From positions 7,332,712 to 7,396,711 of the forward strand of contig CM024759.1 of assembly GCA_014218235.1 (NCBI GenBank): DNA of 64,000 bases. Reading direction: 5' to 3'. This DNA comes from Colocasia esculenta. Taxonomy: Eukaryota; Streptophyta; Magnoliopsida; Alismatales; Araceae. Positions 46,249 through 58,235 of this stretch are shown here, one piece after another; position 1 is the stretch's first letter, and the number at the start of each line of letters is the position of its first letter. The position numbers were made by a program, and so were the translations under genes. The notes below the pieces were generated by a model. That model had not been told where the DNA came from. It was given only the letters and a program-made list of their open reading frames with translations, and did not search any database.

Positions 46249-47098
46249 ATATGAACTACATTTAACCTATAAAATTCCAATTGAACAAAATACTTAACCT
46301 ATTAATAGGATGCTAACCTTAAAAATCTATATAGTTTTTCCATTCTATAAGTTGTAATATGGTTAAGAACAGCAGACACCTTTAAATGGTTAACAACACA
46401 TCTCATATGTAGAAAAATCTAATGACAATCATAAGGCATATGGATATTTAAAAAATTATATAGGTACATAAGATTTCAGAAACACTTAGATAAAACATTT
46501 CAAAAATATAAGCATAAATGAAATTAACATGCACATTAAAATCCATGGATGTGTAGCGGTTCTAAACAAATCTTATATATATATAGCTCTTAACAATAAA
46601 GGTAAGTGAACAAATCAACACAAATCATAATCTTAAAAATCATAACATAAAAATAAAATTTAAAAAATTTATACAACACTAATGTAATTCTAATTGAATT
46701 AAAACCTTTAAAAAGGAATCACTAATGAAATAAAAAAAATATTTGTGGTTAATTTTCCTAGAACGCTATCCAATTTCCAAACATTAGCTTGAGCAGCAGT
46801 ACGTATAACTGGGAATGAGAGTTAAGAGCAAAACTGACATTAACAAAATCCATTTTTAAAAATGTATGTCCCCCAACTACATTACATGTAATTGGAAATG
46901 AGAGTTAAGAAAGAGTGGCATCAATTATTGAGGTTTGTGGACTATGGCGCAGCGACAGGACTCTAGGATTATTGAGGTCTTTCTATAGTATTTTTTCATT
47001 TGTGTTGAGAAGGCTTAATTGTTGGCATAGTAGGGATTATTGACCAAAGTATAAACCCACAGGAGTTGAAGAGGACCTCTGGAAACTGTGTTTACCAA

Positions 47099-47499
47099 CT
47101 GAAGAGACATGATTTAAGTGTGCCTCCCAAGAGGTATTGTTCTCATGCTTGGAGTTTTGTCCTTTAAAAGGGCCCTCTTGGAAGAAGAGGAGAGACTCTT
47201 GATGATAAGCACACACTTGTTCTCACTATCTTTCAATGTGGGACTAAAGAATATCTCTACACAGCCCCCAGTGAGGATAAGGGTGTGCAGGTCTCATGAA
47301 GATGAGACATTCAAATAGTCGTTCCCACAGACGGCGCCAATGAAGAGACGTGATTTAAGTGCCTCCCAAGAGATATTGTCCCCATGCTTGGGGTTTTATC
47401 CTTTAAAAGAACTCTCTTGGGAGAAGAGGTGAGACTCTTGCTGATAAGCACACACTTGTTCTCACTATCTTTCAATGTGGGACTAAAAAATACCTCTAC
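47099..47499 (+). mobile_element. Pair of ~160-bp direct repeats, possible TRIM-type LTR element
   Basis: 47099-47258 (tgaagagacatgatttaag ... atctctacaca) is repeated at 47340-47499 (tgaagagacgtgatttaag ... cctctacacca), with TG...CA-like ends and about 80 bases between them. This size fits a terminal-repeat retrotransposon in miniature. However, I see no clear primer-binding site or 5-bp flanking duplication, so a simple tandem duplication is possible. Confidence 0.45.
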
Positions 47500-48489
47500 A
47501 CCAGCGATGCTCTAGTCAATCTGAAAGAAAAGGAATAAGAGGTTATTTAACCAGAAGTTCAGAAACTTGTTCGTTATTCTAAATGATTGTATCTCTTTTG
47601 TGTATCAGTGGCATCTTAGTGTCTCTGGAGAGCCGGTCATGCTTTTTGTCCTATTAGATCAGCGGAAGGGGTGGAGGAAATTTACCTTGTAATTGGGAGG
47701 TTTTTTTGGGTTTGGGGTAGGGGCTTCTATCATCTTGATAGTCATACCTCTCCCCTTTACCTTTCTTCTGGTTTTTTTCTGGTTCTCTTTCCTTACGTAT
47801 GCTTTTAGCTTTTTCCTTTGCCTTTTGGCTAATGAAATTTGGCCCTTCGGCCAACTTCTAAAAAAAAGGAAACTGGCCATGCAAGTGTGAGAAGGAAAGG
47901 TATATATGCAATAACCAACTCCGTGAAGTGTAAAGTTGTCTGGCCAATCCTGATCCACATCATGTCACCATAAACCACAATCCAAATAATGCAAAAGTAG
48001 TGTATTTGTCTAAAGAGTCATATCCCAAACTTTTTGAGTTTAAGCCAACTTTTTGAGTTGAAGACTTGAAGCCTGGAGTCAGTGACACAATACACAAGGA
48101 TATATGCCATAAGGAATGTTTCTGCATGACAAACCAAAAAAACGAAGATGACTAAGCTAGTGTTGGAGTAGATCATAGTCATACATGCATTGCAGTTCTG
48201 ATAGAAAGGAATGGTGAATGATAGAAGAAGTGAGAGAACACAAGAAAATGACAAGATTAGTTCTAGATGAGAAATGAGCATGCAACACACAATCAAAACA
48301 GCTAGATACAAATTAGCAACCAAGTGCTGAGACAGCCAAGGTTATTAAACGATATCAACTCTACATGCCTAATGAATACAAGATGAGAAGGATCTTCATC
48401 AAATATATTGCACATTAGCATCAGTAAGTGACTATTAAAAAAAAACTAAAGCAGAAAAGTGGCTAAAGAAAAACAATTGAAAAACTCAC
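47500..48489. other. No gene recognised; possible retroposon-like tail
   Basis: No convincing coding text. Around 47810-47870 the plus strand reads gctaatgaaatttggccctt followed by cggccaacttct and an A run, which resembles a LINE 3' tail but is not enough for a call. The missing 3' exons of the neighbouring glycosyltransferase are not here. Confidence 0.4.
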
Positions 48490-51030
48490 AAGGCTTAATC
48501 CTCGATATAGAGCACTGCGGTGCAAGAATGGCCAAGCACCTGCACCATCATAAATTTCATAAATGCATACATGCCGACCTACTTTTTCTAATTCTTCTTC
48601 TTCCCGCTCATTAACTCCAAACTTCATCTTTAAAACTTTTCGGGTTTTACTGTATATGTCCTCCCATTTTGCTAAAGGTCCCTCTATTCTCTCTGCAAGC
48701 CAAAATTTATAAAAGATTATACAAGATAATTCTGAGACAATGCTAGTGGATAAGGGAAGAACAAGTATCCTAGATTTAGACATTGATGTACCTCTTCCAT
48801 CTCTTGCCTCTCAATATCTTCGTAAAATTCTATTTCCCGAACATCTTCCCAGTCTAACTCATTTAGATGATCAAACACATATGTTTCATTTTGATGCATG
48901 AAGGGATCTTCTGAAGTATTTTTATCAGCCAATTCTTCCTCAATGATATAGACAATGCTGGATGTCCCCATAGAAGTACCATCTTCATTGAAGATCTGAT
49001 GTTGCACTTGATTTCTTATTTTTTCAGTTTCCTGCCCAAGCAAATTCCATTCCCATGTGTGCTGTTGAATTTGAGTAATGGAACTAGGAAGAATTGTCTC
49101 TGATGGAAACTGAAGCACATTTTCAAGAAGCTTTGCATAACCAGTAATACAGTCCCATGCCAGCATATTTTTTGACAATAATTTTCCAGAGGTACCAATA
49201 GTACGATCTTGAGCCGGCAGATTCAGCTCCACCACAGCAAGTGAGAAAGCAGTATTCAATGATTTAAGGTCACAAACTTGAAAAATAAAACCATCAACCC
49301 CATTAGTGACCTGTAGGATCATGCATTCATTAGACAGATCAGTACATCCAGGAATTCATTCCAATTTTACCAGTACAACGAAGAGGTAAATTAGCACTTG
49401 GCTTACATATTTCTTTATTACGGCCAAATCTAGAGCAATGATGGGGATTCCAAAGGACATGGCTCGCACTAAGAGTGATGGAAAACTTTGCTCCTCATGG
49501 AAGGACCCATATAGAACAATGTCAGCTATATAAGCAATACTCTGTTAATGTCACCATCCAAACCATAGTGTTTTATACAACCATCACAAAATCCCAATTG
49601 TGCAGCAATGTCCTGGTTCAACAGAACTAATTATACTTTCACACTGCCAGTCAAAAAAATGAAAACATAATACAACAACTAGACAAACATAAACTTTTGA
49701 GAATTTGTAAAATGATCATGTTGCCATTAAGGTGTATTAAATATCAACACAAGAATTTGTAGATCTTCTTAATCAGTTAAAAAGCTCAGACAGGCAGCTA
49801 CAAAATACTTTGACAACTTTCATGATATCATATAATTTGCAACCATCAATGGCAACAACAGAACTAATTATATGTTTATGATGGCTGATTCTGGATCAGT
49901 AAAGCTAACCTTGATGCACATCAGTTGATTTGGCATATTTCTATAACATCCTCTGCGGCGGATACATGCATGCATGCATGGCAAACCAAATGTAATTGTT
50001 GAGGTAGATAATCACTTAAACATCAATTATGTGGTAAGATCTGGTCTATGGTTTGAGAAATGACAAGCATGAAACAAAAAATGAGGTCAAAATCAAATGA
50101 TGATTTCAGTTTTCTTCCCAGTTTGGTTGTGCTTTCAGCATCCAAATTTCTACATAAAATGGGCATATCTGGCAAGAAATTTTTCCCAAAAAGAATCCCA
50201 AAGACAAAATTAACTTCATCACTAAAGAAATAGAGAAGAGAACAATATTAATGTCCCAATATGGACTATGGAGTCACTTGGTAATGTCATCCAAACAATA
50301 TCTAGTATAAGCAAGACCACATAACCTGCAATATTTTTTGCTTTAGGAATCATGGAAATTATTTGAATGTACCAGTACCTGAAAAGCACTGCTATGGCCA
50401 TTGGTGGAATTTCCTGTCAAAACTACAACTTTAAGTGATTTTCCCAGGTAATTTGTTTTTGCAAATTCTACTAATTGAGGTCCAATGAGACGCATGGCAG
50501 CTACACAGTACCATGGCAGTTCAAGAAAGTTGAAAGAGCTCCCGACGACTGTAACCACCAAGTCATGTTCATGGAATCCATTATCTCTTCGTGACTGCAC
50601 CTTGGAATGGGACATCAGATAGCTCTCAGCTGCCCACACGTCAACAGGAGACCCGGGAACCACAAAGAAATTTCCAGTATCAAGTACAGTGTACAATAGC
50701 TGACAGGGAAAAAACAATGAATAGACAAGGTCATAAAAACATCTCGACAAGCACTTTCTTGCACCTATAAATATAACAAAATAGACATGATACTAACAGG
50801 AAGAGAGAAATCTGGAAACACCAGAACATCAGCTCTACTGAAAGCCTTTCTCCATTCAGAAACAATGAGCTGCCATCCCGTCTCCATATACAATGGAAGG
50901 CGCTCACCAAGGGTCCCCAAAGTGAAATTTTCAGTGACAGAGACAATTGAATGATGAATAATCGTATGCAAACTCCCTCCTTTTGGCGTACGGCGCCAGG
51001 CCGCCCCCTTCCTCCTCCCCGCGGGCTCCC
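48490..51030 (-). pseudogene. Plant family-1 (GT4-like) glycosyltransferase pseudogene, five exons, truncated at both ends
   Basis: Exons on the minus strand with matching splice signals: about 51030-50798 (donor gttagt), 50699-50379, 49612-49407, 49310-48792 and 48692-48490 (donor gtgagt). Text includes ERLPLYMETGWQLIVSEWRK, NFFVVPGSPVDVWAAESYLM, ADIVLYGSFHEEQSFPSLLV, RAMSFGIPIIALDL, WDCITGYAKLLENVLQFPSE and CIYEIYDGAGAWPFLH. This is the middle of the roughly 1,000-residue plant glycosyltransferases of the Arabidopsis AT4G01210/AT5G04480 group. A one-base loss near 49535 puts a stop in the third exon. The N-terminal third and the C-terminal exons after YRGLSL are missing. In the first exon the family text begins only at about 50960, and upstream of it is foreign GC-rich DNA. 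Confidence 0.85.
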
Positions 51031-51819
51031 CTGCAAAGTAGCAAAGGTAGGGGAGGGGAAACGTAGAGAACCGTCAACCGGCCCCTTGGCCGCCCTTCCC
51101 CGGCCACTGGAAACACCCCCAACGGGTTTCCGGGAGCTAGAAAATGCAGAGAGAGAGAGAGAATGCGTGAGAGATGGGGTGGCGGCTCCGACGCCGGAGA
51201 GGGAGAGGGGGGTCCTTACCAGTTGCGGTAGGACCCGTCGGCGTCACCAGCGTCGGCAGCAGAAGGCGGAGGTGGCGGCCCGACGGCGACGGTGGCGGCC
51301 CGACGGCGGCGGCCTCTCTCTCCAGTGCAGCTGGAGCAGAGCAGGGAAGGAAGAAGCAGCGGCGGCGGCAATGGTGCGACGGCGGGGGCGCGGCGACGAC
51401 GGTGGGGGCCTCCTTACGGCACGACCCCAACGGCGGGGTCCTCCTCAGGCCACCCCCGACGACGTCAGTGAACACAGAGCACTCATTAACGTTCCTGGCT
51501 CCTCGATGGCGATCTTGACCTGCTCCGGCACTCCCAACCGTGGAGATCACCGCCACATTACCTCAATGCAGGACCTCGACGACGATGGTGCCGGTTTACA
51601 GCTTCTCCTCCAACGCCACGGGCTCCATCCGCATCGCCGACTTCGTGGCGACCACCCGCCGAGCGCAGCCGAAACCCTGCAACCCCGCGGCAGGGAAAAG
51701 GGAGACGGGGAATGGGAGGAGGCTGGGAGAGGAAGAAGACGGGACGCGGGGAGGAGGAGGGATCGAGAGGGTGGAGCCGGTGGCCTAATTTTTTATTTAT
51801 TTCATGGGCTCGGGCTGAA
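51031..51819. other. GC-rich segment between two gene fragments
   Basis: Rich in cgg/gcc words with open frames on both strands, none with a recognised domain. A splice-like ttgcag stands at the edge facing the glycosyltransferase (51031-51036). The composition matches the GC-rich membrane-protein fragment to the right. Confidence 0.45.
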
Positions 51820-52430
51820 ATATCAGATTTTAGATGGGCCATACGGGTCCGCCCCTGGAGCAGCTCGCGGCTCCTCTTCATGGTGGCGATGTAGACGTGC
51901 ACAGAGAGGAAGAGGAGGAAAATGAGAACGCAGAGAAGGAGGCGGCGCCGCCGGAGAGGATGACGACGACAAATGATGGCGAGGAGAAAGGCAGAGTTGT
52001 AGAGGAACATGAGGAGGGAGACCCAGAGGAAGGTGCGGAAGAGGCGGGAGAAGACGGTGGGGGGATGGCGTTGAGGGTGGAGAGGAAGGAAACGGGCTTG
52101 GCGGCGTAGATGGAGGCGACGGTGAAGACGACGGCAGCAGTGCCAAGGAGGGAGAAGGTGAAGAGGTTGATGGTGGTGGTCTGGAGCCGGTGGATGATGG
52201 GGGTGGGTGACGAGGTTGTGGCGAGGACGGGAAGGAAGAAGCTGGCGGAGGGGTTTTGGGTGGGGGGGGGGGGTTGCAGTCGGGCAGAATGGGAGGGGTT
52301 GCAGTGGGCTTTCAGAAGAAGAAGATGGCGTAGAGAGGAGGAGAAGAAGAGGTTGGCAGCTAGGGTAATGCAGGAAGGAGAAAAAAGAGGAGGAGGAGGG
52401 CGGGGCAGGTGGCAGAGCTGGGGGATGCTT
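51820..52430 (-). pseudogene. Fragment of a plant multi-pass membrane protein (AT4G19950/AT5G44860-like family)
   Basis: Reading across frames on the minus strand from about 52200 gives NLFTFSLLGTAAVVFTVASI, YAAKPVSFLSTLNAIP, FSRLFRTFLWVSLLMFLYNS, then a Leu-rich helix ending LFLSVHVYIATM and KRSRELLQGRTRMA. This order matches an uncharacterised plant family with several hydrophobic helices (LLSTSAVVYTVASIYTAK, VWKRLxVTFLW, KKSKxLIKGK). Two or more frameshifts and a deletion of about 54 bases between IATM and KRSREL (near 51880) show it is broken. N-terminal helices are not recognisable. Biochemical function of the family is unknown to me. Confidence 0.55.
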
Positions 52431-53146
52431 TTTGCGTTGCAGCCGCTTCGGGGTGTTCAGCTTGGGCAGCGTTTGGCATCGCTGGGTGAAATTTAAGAAT
52501 CGACAGAAGTGCTTTGCGCCTGCGCCTGAATCATCCTGTCCCGTCCTTTGTGCCAGACTCGAGAATAGGTTGATATCAATTAAAAAAACATTTTTTCGTT
52601 ACCTTTTACCAAAAACCGTCGCCGAAATATAATTATCAAATAGTGATAAAAAATAAAATAATATGTCAATGAACTGACATATAATGATCATCAGTGAAAT
52701 AAAATAGCAAAAGTGTATGATCAATAGTTCAGAAGAAAATAGAGAATATATATGTATAGAGATGTCCTATTCATTTCACAAACAAGTAATAAATATTTAT
52801 GTCTCAACATAAATTATGCAAATGTCAACCAACTTATAATATAGTGGTGTGATGTCAAACACCCAATTAATCATTATCGTTTCGCACGACTAATAAATGA
52901 ATTTGGATGTTCCTCCCGATACTGAATCGACCCCATTTACACATGCATTATGTTAAAAGAGTTCAAAGACCTAAGGTTGTCATCTCATTTTCATTTTTGA
53001 TAAATATGTATATATAGTACTTGAGCCCTCATTAGGAGTAAAATATTACAATAAAGATGAATTATTATAAATTAGCATTTAAAAAAAAAGAATCCAGAAA
53101 TATGAGAATCAAGAATAGGTAATTAGATGACCAAGGTTGTTTCAAT

Positions 53147-53611
53147 TAGGGGTGTCAATAGGTGGACTTGGGCTGGCCCAATTCAAACCCAGTTCAACCC
53201 AACACTAAAATAACCCAACACAAGCCCAACCCAAATTTAATAGATCAAAGTAAAACAAACTCATGCTAACCCATTGGGATCCGTTTCACCCCATCAAGCT
53301 AATACGTAAATATATTTACTATTTTAATTTAAACATGTTTTAATTTAGAGAGAACTATTGGTGTGGTGGAAACCGGTTTTTTTATTTAAACATGTTTTTA
53401 ATGCATGTGTAGGTATCGTGGTTATTGATAGGTACGGTAGTTATTGATGTCTCTTAGCCCAATGAGCTAACCCGAGTCCAATACATCAAGTGATGGGTTT
53501 GACAAATGGGCTTCAAAAGAGATCCATGGGCTAACCCGAGTCCAACCCAAATTGAGTCTGGAGTGGACTGCCCATTGGGCTTCAAACTAACTCAACCCAT
53601 TGACACCCCTA
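53147..53611. mobile_element. hAT-like MITE, 465 bp
   Basis: Ends TAGGGGTGTCAATAGG and, reversed, TAGGGGTGTCAATGGG. The 8-bp duplication gtttcaat lies at 53139-53146 and 53612-53619. The empty site with a single gtttcaat is at 56357-56364 in the duplicate copy. The interior contains repeated aaccca/gggctaacccgagtcca words in both orientations and no coding text. Confidence 0.93.
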
Positions 53612-53714
53612 GTTTCAATGAGGTCTGGTGTACAGTAAAAAGGCTACCATGTTGGTGAAATAACTTTAGAACCCAATAAAATAATAAAGACATCTTGGTT
53701 AGTTAGTTTAGGAA

Positions 53715-54030
53715 TATAACAACTTCGACAAATAAGAAAAATCACTTCAACTGACTAGAAGAACAGCTTCAACTAACAAGAAGAACTACTTCAACTAACA
53801 AGACCAGCTTCAACTCTCTAGCAGGACAGCTTCGACTGACTAGAAACATAACTTCGACTGAAAATAAGAACTTCAATTGACCAAGTATAACAACTTCGAC
53901 TGGCCACTTCGACCGGCTAGAAGGCCAACTTCAACTGGCAAGATCGGCCAACTTTGACTGATAACTTTGACTGGAAAGAAGGCCAACTTCGACTGATAAC
54001 TTCGATTGGCAAGATGGCCAACTTCGACTG
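53715..54030 (+). repeat. Degenerate cttcgactg(gc)aaga minisatellite, copy A
   Basis: A loose tandem array of acttcgactg/actagaaga and ggccaacttcgactg words with a period of roughly 16-22 bases. The same array stands at 56465-56785. Translation gives repetitive text only. Confidence 0.75.
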
Positions 54031-54058
54031 GCTAGATAAATGGAATTTAATAGATACT

Positions 54059-55849
54059 GGAAAAAAAATCTGCCTTGCACGGAAGTCGAAACGAGAACAT
54101 CTCATTTGGAAACACCGACGGTCACTTCAAAAATTTTCACCTCAAAATCTCCTCCACTGGTTTTGCCAAACGATGCAGAAGAAGGAAGTTGGCAATTGCT
54201 TCCCCTGCCTGCTGGTGCCTTTGTCAGGTATCCAACCCCCGTATGGGCCACCCGCTCTCTGCACAAGCTAGATTTTCACTGCAAAATCTGTGACAAAACC
54301 CCTAGCGTTTCCAAATGTATGTTGCTACTCCGATTTTTGTGCTGGCAGACATTTTGCGAAGAAGAGAGAGATAGAGAGAAGCCCGCCCTTGTCAAAAAGC
54401 GGATGGAGGTCCGCTTCCGGGTGATTTTGGCTCAGGTGGTGTTAAAAAATAAATTTTTTTAAATTTTGTTTGTCGTTGGCCTCTTGGCGTAGGCGACCCA
54501 CAAAAAGTGAAACATTTTTTTTTCGTTTTTGCATGTGACGGGGCAGGCGCGGACGCTGAGAGCTGAAAGCACACCACGTACGGCGCCAAATTGCAAAATC
54601 AGATTTTATGAATTTTTCTTTTTGGAACGGCGGTTCCAAACAATGCTAAGAGAAACAAGTTGCGAGATATGTATGTATATATTTGCTATGGTGCAGGGAG
54701 TAAAGTATGACTCTAAGCGCCGCGAGTTAACTCTAGTTAATTTTGAGTTAACTCAAAAAATGCTTTGATAGTGTTTTAAAGTTAACTCTAGTGGGTTGGG
54801 CTAAAGGTGGATTAAAAGTGAGTTAACCCACTATTTTCTAACCCATCTCTAGAGGTGGAATAGAGTTAACTCAAGTGAGTTAACCACATTTTTCCTCTCA
54901 CATCACAAGTATTAAATGCTATTTTTTCTTTTCCCTAGGTTAGTTAACTCACTTTTAACTACCAAATTGCATTTGAGAAAAAGTGAGTTAACTCACTATA
55001 GTCTAAAAGTTAACTCTATTATTACCAAAGTAAAAGGTGGATTACACATGTGTAACTTTGTATATGGGTTGGAGTTATCTTAACTCCAACCCATTACCAA
55101 AGTGGCGCTAAAGAACCGCGCCCCTCCTCCATTGAGTCAATGTGCATTTAATACATGTCTTTTTTTATTTTTCTTTACCCAGAAAAGTGCAAACAAACAA
55201 TCATATACCGTATATAAATAGTAATATAGTATATACAAATAGTACAATAATATATACAAAATAGTGTAAAATTGCACACAAATATAATTCTTTGTGTGTA
55301 TTCTTATATTATTTTTATGTATTATTGTGTTATTTATGTATACTAAAATATTATTTATTAATATTATATATCTATTTATATGCACTTTTATGGGTAAAAA
55401 ATAAAAAAAACAGGTGCATGTCACGTCCCAATAAATAACCACTTATAAAAAAATGATAGAAATTCAATATAAAAAATAGAACTTATATTATATAAACATA
55501 TGTCTTCGTACAGAATTACAAAACACTCATTATATAAGTCCATATGGAAGTGGCAAAAATAAAATAAAATATTTACATTTATAACTATTGTTCTAAAAAA
55601 AAATAATTTAAAAGATCCAAAGATTGGTTGGCATGCTCAGCACATGCCCCTAAGAGTTAGGTTATTCTTGATCACCTGAAAAATAGTAAGAATTAATGAG
55701 CAATTGTGCTCAGTGGGACTTATCCTCCAAAATGAAGAAATATAGAATTATACATGAGTCAAAGACAATTGTCGTACAAACAAGTCACAAGTTCAGGGTA
55801 CAAATAACGGAGAATGGTACAAATCAGGTTATAGATGAAGTGAAACATA
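54059..55849. other. Insert between duplicated segments; gttaac-rich stretch, no gene
   Basis: 54059-54690 has no recognised coding text. 54720-55110 is dense in gagttaac/gttaactc palindromes and ends in a short hairpin near ttggagttatcttaactccaa (55070-55092), suggesting a small inverted-repeat element with unclear ends. The rest is AT-rich. Confidence 0.5.
55150..55430. mobile_element. AT-rich inverted-repeat element (MITE-like)
   Basis: Left end acatgtctttttttattttt...ctttacccagaaaagtgca is mirrored at the right by tgcacttttatgggtaaaaa...acaggtgcatgt, giving imperfect terminal repeats of about 38 bases. Between them lie tatata-rich words. Target duplication is not clear. Confidence 0.55.
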
Positions 55850-56805
55850 ATTATCAAATAGTGACAAAGATAAAATGATATGCCAATGAACTGACATATA
55901 GTGATCATCAGTGAAATAACATAGCAGGAGTGTATGATCAATAGTTCAGAAGAAAATAGAGAACATATATGTATAGAGATGCCCTATTCATTCCACAAAC
56001 AAGTAATAAATGTTTATGTCTCAGCATAATTTATGAAAATGTCGACCAACTTATAATATAGTGGTGTGATGTCAAACACCCAATTGATCCATTATTGTTT
56101 CGTGCGACTAGTAAATGAATTTGGATGTTCCTCCCGATACTGAATCGACCCCATTTACACATGCATTATGTTAAAAGAGTTCAAAGACCCAAGGTTGTCA
56201 TCCCATTTTCATTTTTGATAAATATGTATATATAGTACTTGAGCACTCATTAGGAGTAAAACATTACAATAAAGATGAATTATTATAAATTAGCATTTAA
56301 AAAAAGAGAATCCAGAAATATGAGAATCAAGAATAGGTAATTAGATGACCAAGGTTGTTTCAATGAGGTCTGGTGTACAGCAAAAAGGCTACCATGTTGG
56401 TGAAATAACTTTAGAACCCAATAAAATAATAAAGACATCTTGGTTAGTTAGTTTAGGAATATAACAACTTCGACAAATAAGAAAAATCACTTCAACTGAC
56501 TAGAAGAACAGCTTCAACTAACAAGAAGAACTACTTCAACTAACAAGACCAGCTTCAACTCTCTAGCAGGACAACTTTGACTGACTAGAAACATAACTTC
56601 GACTGAAAAGAAGAACTTCAATTGACCAAGTATAACAACTTCGACTGGCCACTTCGACCGGCTAGAAGGCCAACTTCGACTGGCAAGATCGGCCAACTTT
56701 GACTGATAACTTTGACTTGAAAGAAGGCCAACTTCGACTGATAACTTCGATTGGCAAGATGGCCAACTTCGACTGGCTAGATAAATGGAATTTAATAGAT
56801 ACTGG
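55850..56805 (+). repeat. Direct segmental duplication, copy B (no MITE)
   Basis: Matches 52624-54058 without the MITE and includes the second cttcgactg array (56465-56785). It diverges from copy A after atagatactgga at about 56805. Confidence 0.88.
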
Positions 56806-56995
56806 AGGTTGTCGACAAATACTATTTGGTTGTCGACAGCTACTGTTTCATCCAAAACTACATTCATGAGTCTGGTTTTTAGTTGTCGACAAGTACTGAT
56901 TGGTTGTCGACAGCTACTATTTCTCTAATTTATGGGTTCTATGATCGTGGTATCTGTCGATAGATACGATTTGTTTGTCGACAGATAGTTGTCTT
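56800..56995 (+). repeat. Short repeats of the gttgtcgacag/aa motif
   Basis: ggttgtcgaca followed by actact or agctact occurs at about 56808, 56830, 56884, 56912 and 56977, with related tgtcgatag at 56958. Period is irregular (20-30 bases). No coding role seen. Confidence 0.6.
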
Positions 56996-56999
56996 TATT

Positions 57000-57814
57000 T
57001 TGGAAGCGGTTAGAAATCGACTGGAAAGACACTCAAAGTACTACTTTCTATTGAAGATCAATCAATGGTTTTTGGGTCTAGGACACGTACCTATACATAA
57101 GATTTCATGACTAATATGAAGGAAACAAACTTTGTAGGATGAAGTAAGTGGATGGCTTGTAGGGGATATAGAAGAGAGAAAAAAGGTAAATCCTACCTAA
57201 GATTCTGTCTGGGAATTAGAAGAAACCTCACAACAAGTGTACATGAACAACTATTAAAGATAGGAATGGAGTGAAAAAAAAGAATAAAATCATACACTTA
57301 AAAAGATTATTGATCACAAGTCGAATATAATAACAAAGGTGGACGCTTAATCTCAAAGATTCTAAATGAAGGAGGGAAAGAAAGAAAAGAAAATCCTACC
57401 TGACTAAAAGAGAAACGCAAATCCTCCTCTACTCCCGATAAGAGAATTCAACAACAAAAGTTGTAATGGCAACAACAACAACAACAACCATAGTACTAGT
57501 AGTAGTAGTAGCCGTAGCAGCTGTAGTAGCAACATAAAACAATGTACCAATCAGCGAGCACTCTTAAGAGTGAGCAAGGAAAGGTATAATTAATGGATTT
57601 CCAAGTGTTGTGCATGTACGACACGTAACACACACACACCTATTGCTGTAAAACTTTTATTTTTATTGCTTAGCCATGTTTATTAGAGCCCTCAACACGT
57701 ATTGTGGTACGTATAACCAATTACAAGAGGTAAGTGTCTTACGCAGCCAAGACTACGTAAGTAAACATATTTCGAAAATGGGTTTCATAATTGGGAGTTA
57801 ATTCATCTAGATCC
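57000..57814. other. No gene; caa/tag microsatellites
   Basis: (CAA)n at about 57468-57488 followed by (TAG)n at 57496-57514. Otherwise unremarkable AT-rich DNA with no recognised feature. Confidence 0.5.
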
Positions 57815-58049
57815 TTTGGCCTTATGTTTTTGTATCTAAATGATATTTGATCAAGTTGAAAATTCAAACATAAGTTAATTGAAAAGTTTTACAAATTATA
57901 GTTATTTTAGTTTAATTTTTTGACATAAATTCTCGTACAGTAAAAATTATAAAAAATTATTAAGTCGACTTAACCTCGATATCTGTGCATCAACAATTTA
58001 AGATATTTATGTCTTTAGAATCAGTATACTTTTTTTAGAATTATGGTGA
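57815..58049 (+). repeat. Dispersed AT-rich repeat, copy 1 (interrupted by CACTA end)
   Basis: From tggccttatgtttttgtatc to gaattatggtga. Repeated at 61060-61290 and, more diverged, near 61795-62032. In this copy the repeat stops at ggtga, where CACTACAAGAAG begins. Confidence 0.8.
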
Positions 58050-58235
58050 CACTACAAGAAGAAAACTGTTTAGCGATAGAATTTAATCCGTCGCTAATTA
58101 GCGACAGATTAACGGTTTCGTTGTTATCTTAAATTTCGGCGGTGGATTAGGGACGGAAAATGTTTGTCGCTATATCTGTCGCTATATAGCAACAGATTGG
58201 CGATGGAAATATTGATTGTCGATATTCCGTCGCTG
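58050..58235 (+). mobile_element. CACTA (En/Spm-type) transposon terminus
   Basis: Starts CACTACAAGAAGAAAACTG, followed by subterminal words such as tccgtcgctaattagcgac, tgtcgctatat and ccgtcgctgag in both orientations, as in plant CACTA ends. The partner terminus (…CTTGTAGTG) is not found in the window. The element is therefore truncated, or extends past later insertions beyond recognition. Confidence 0.75.

Larger units (their letters stand above)
41795..47036 (-). repeat. AT-rich arm repeat, inverted copy 3 (right arm of palindrome)
   Basis: Reverse complement of about 37675-41767, ending at tagtaggga (47036), with scattered substitutions and indels. It is interrupted by a 1,280-bp hAT-like foldback element at 44969-46248. 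The outer 0.55 kb of the left arm has no counterpart. Confidence 0.86.
52624..54058 (+). repeat. Direct segmental duplication, copy A
   Basis: About 1 kb beginning at taattatcaaatagtgat and ending atttaatagatactgga is repeated at 55850-56805 with few differences. This copy has an extra 465-bp MITE. No gene is seen in it. Its right part is a degenerate cttcgactg repeat. Confidence 0.88.

Noticed and set aside
47654..47854. Lys/Glu-rich minus-strand frame
   Set aside because: Mirror of a T/C-rich stretch with no family resemblance. More likely part of a retroposon tail.
55137..55442. 101-codon minus-strand frame rich in Ile/Tyr/Leu
   Set aside because: It lies inside an AT-rich inverted-repeat element and the text is what tatata-rich DNA yields.
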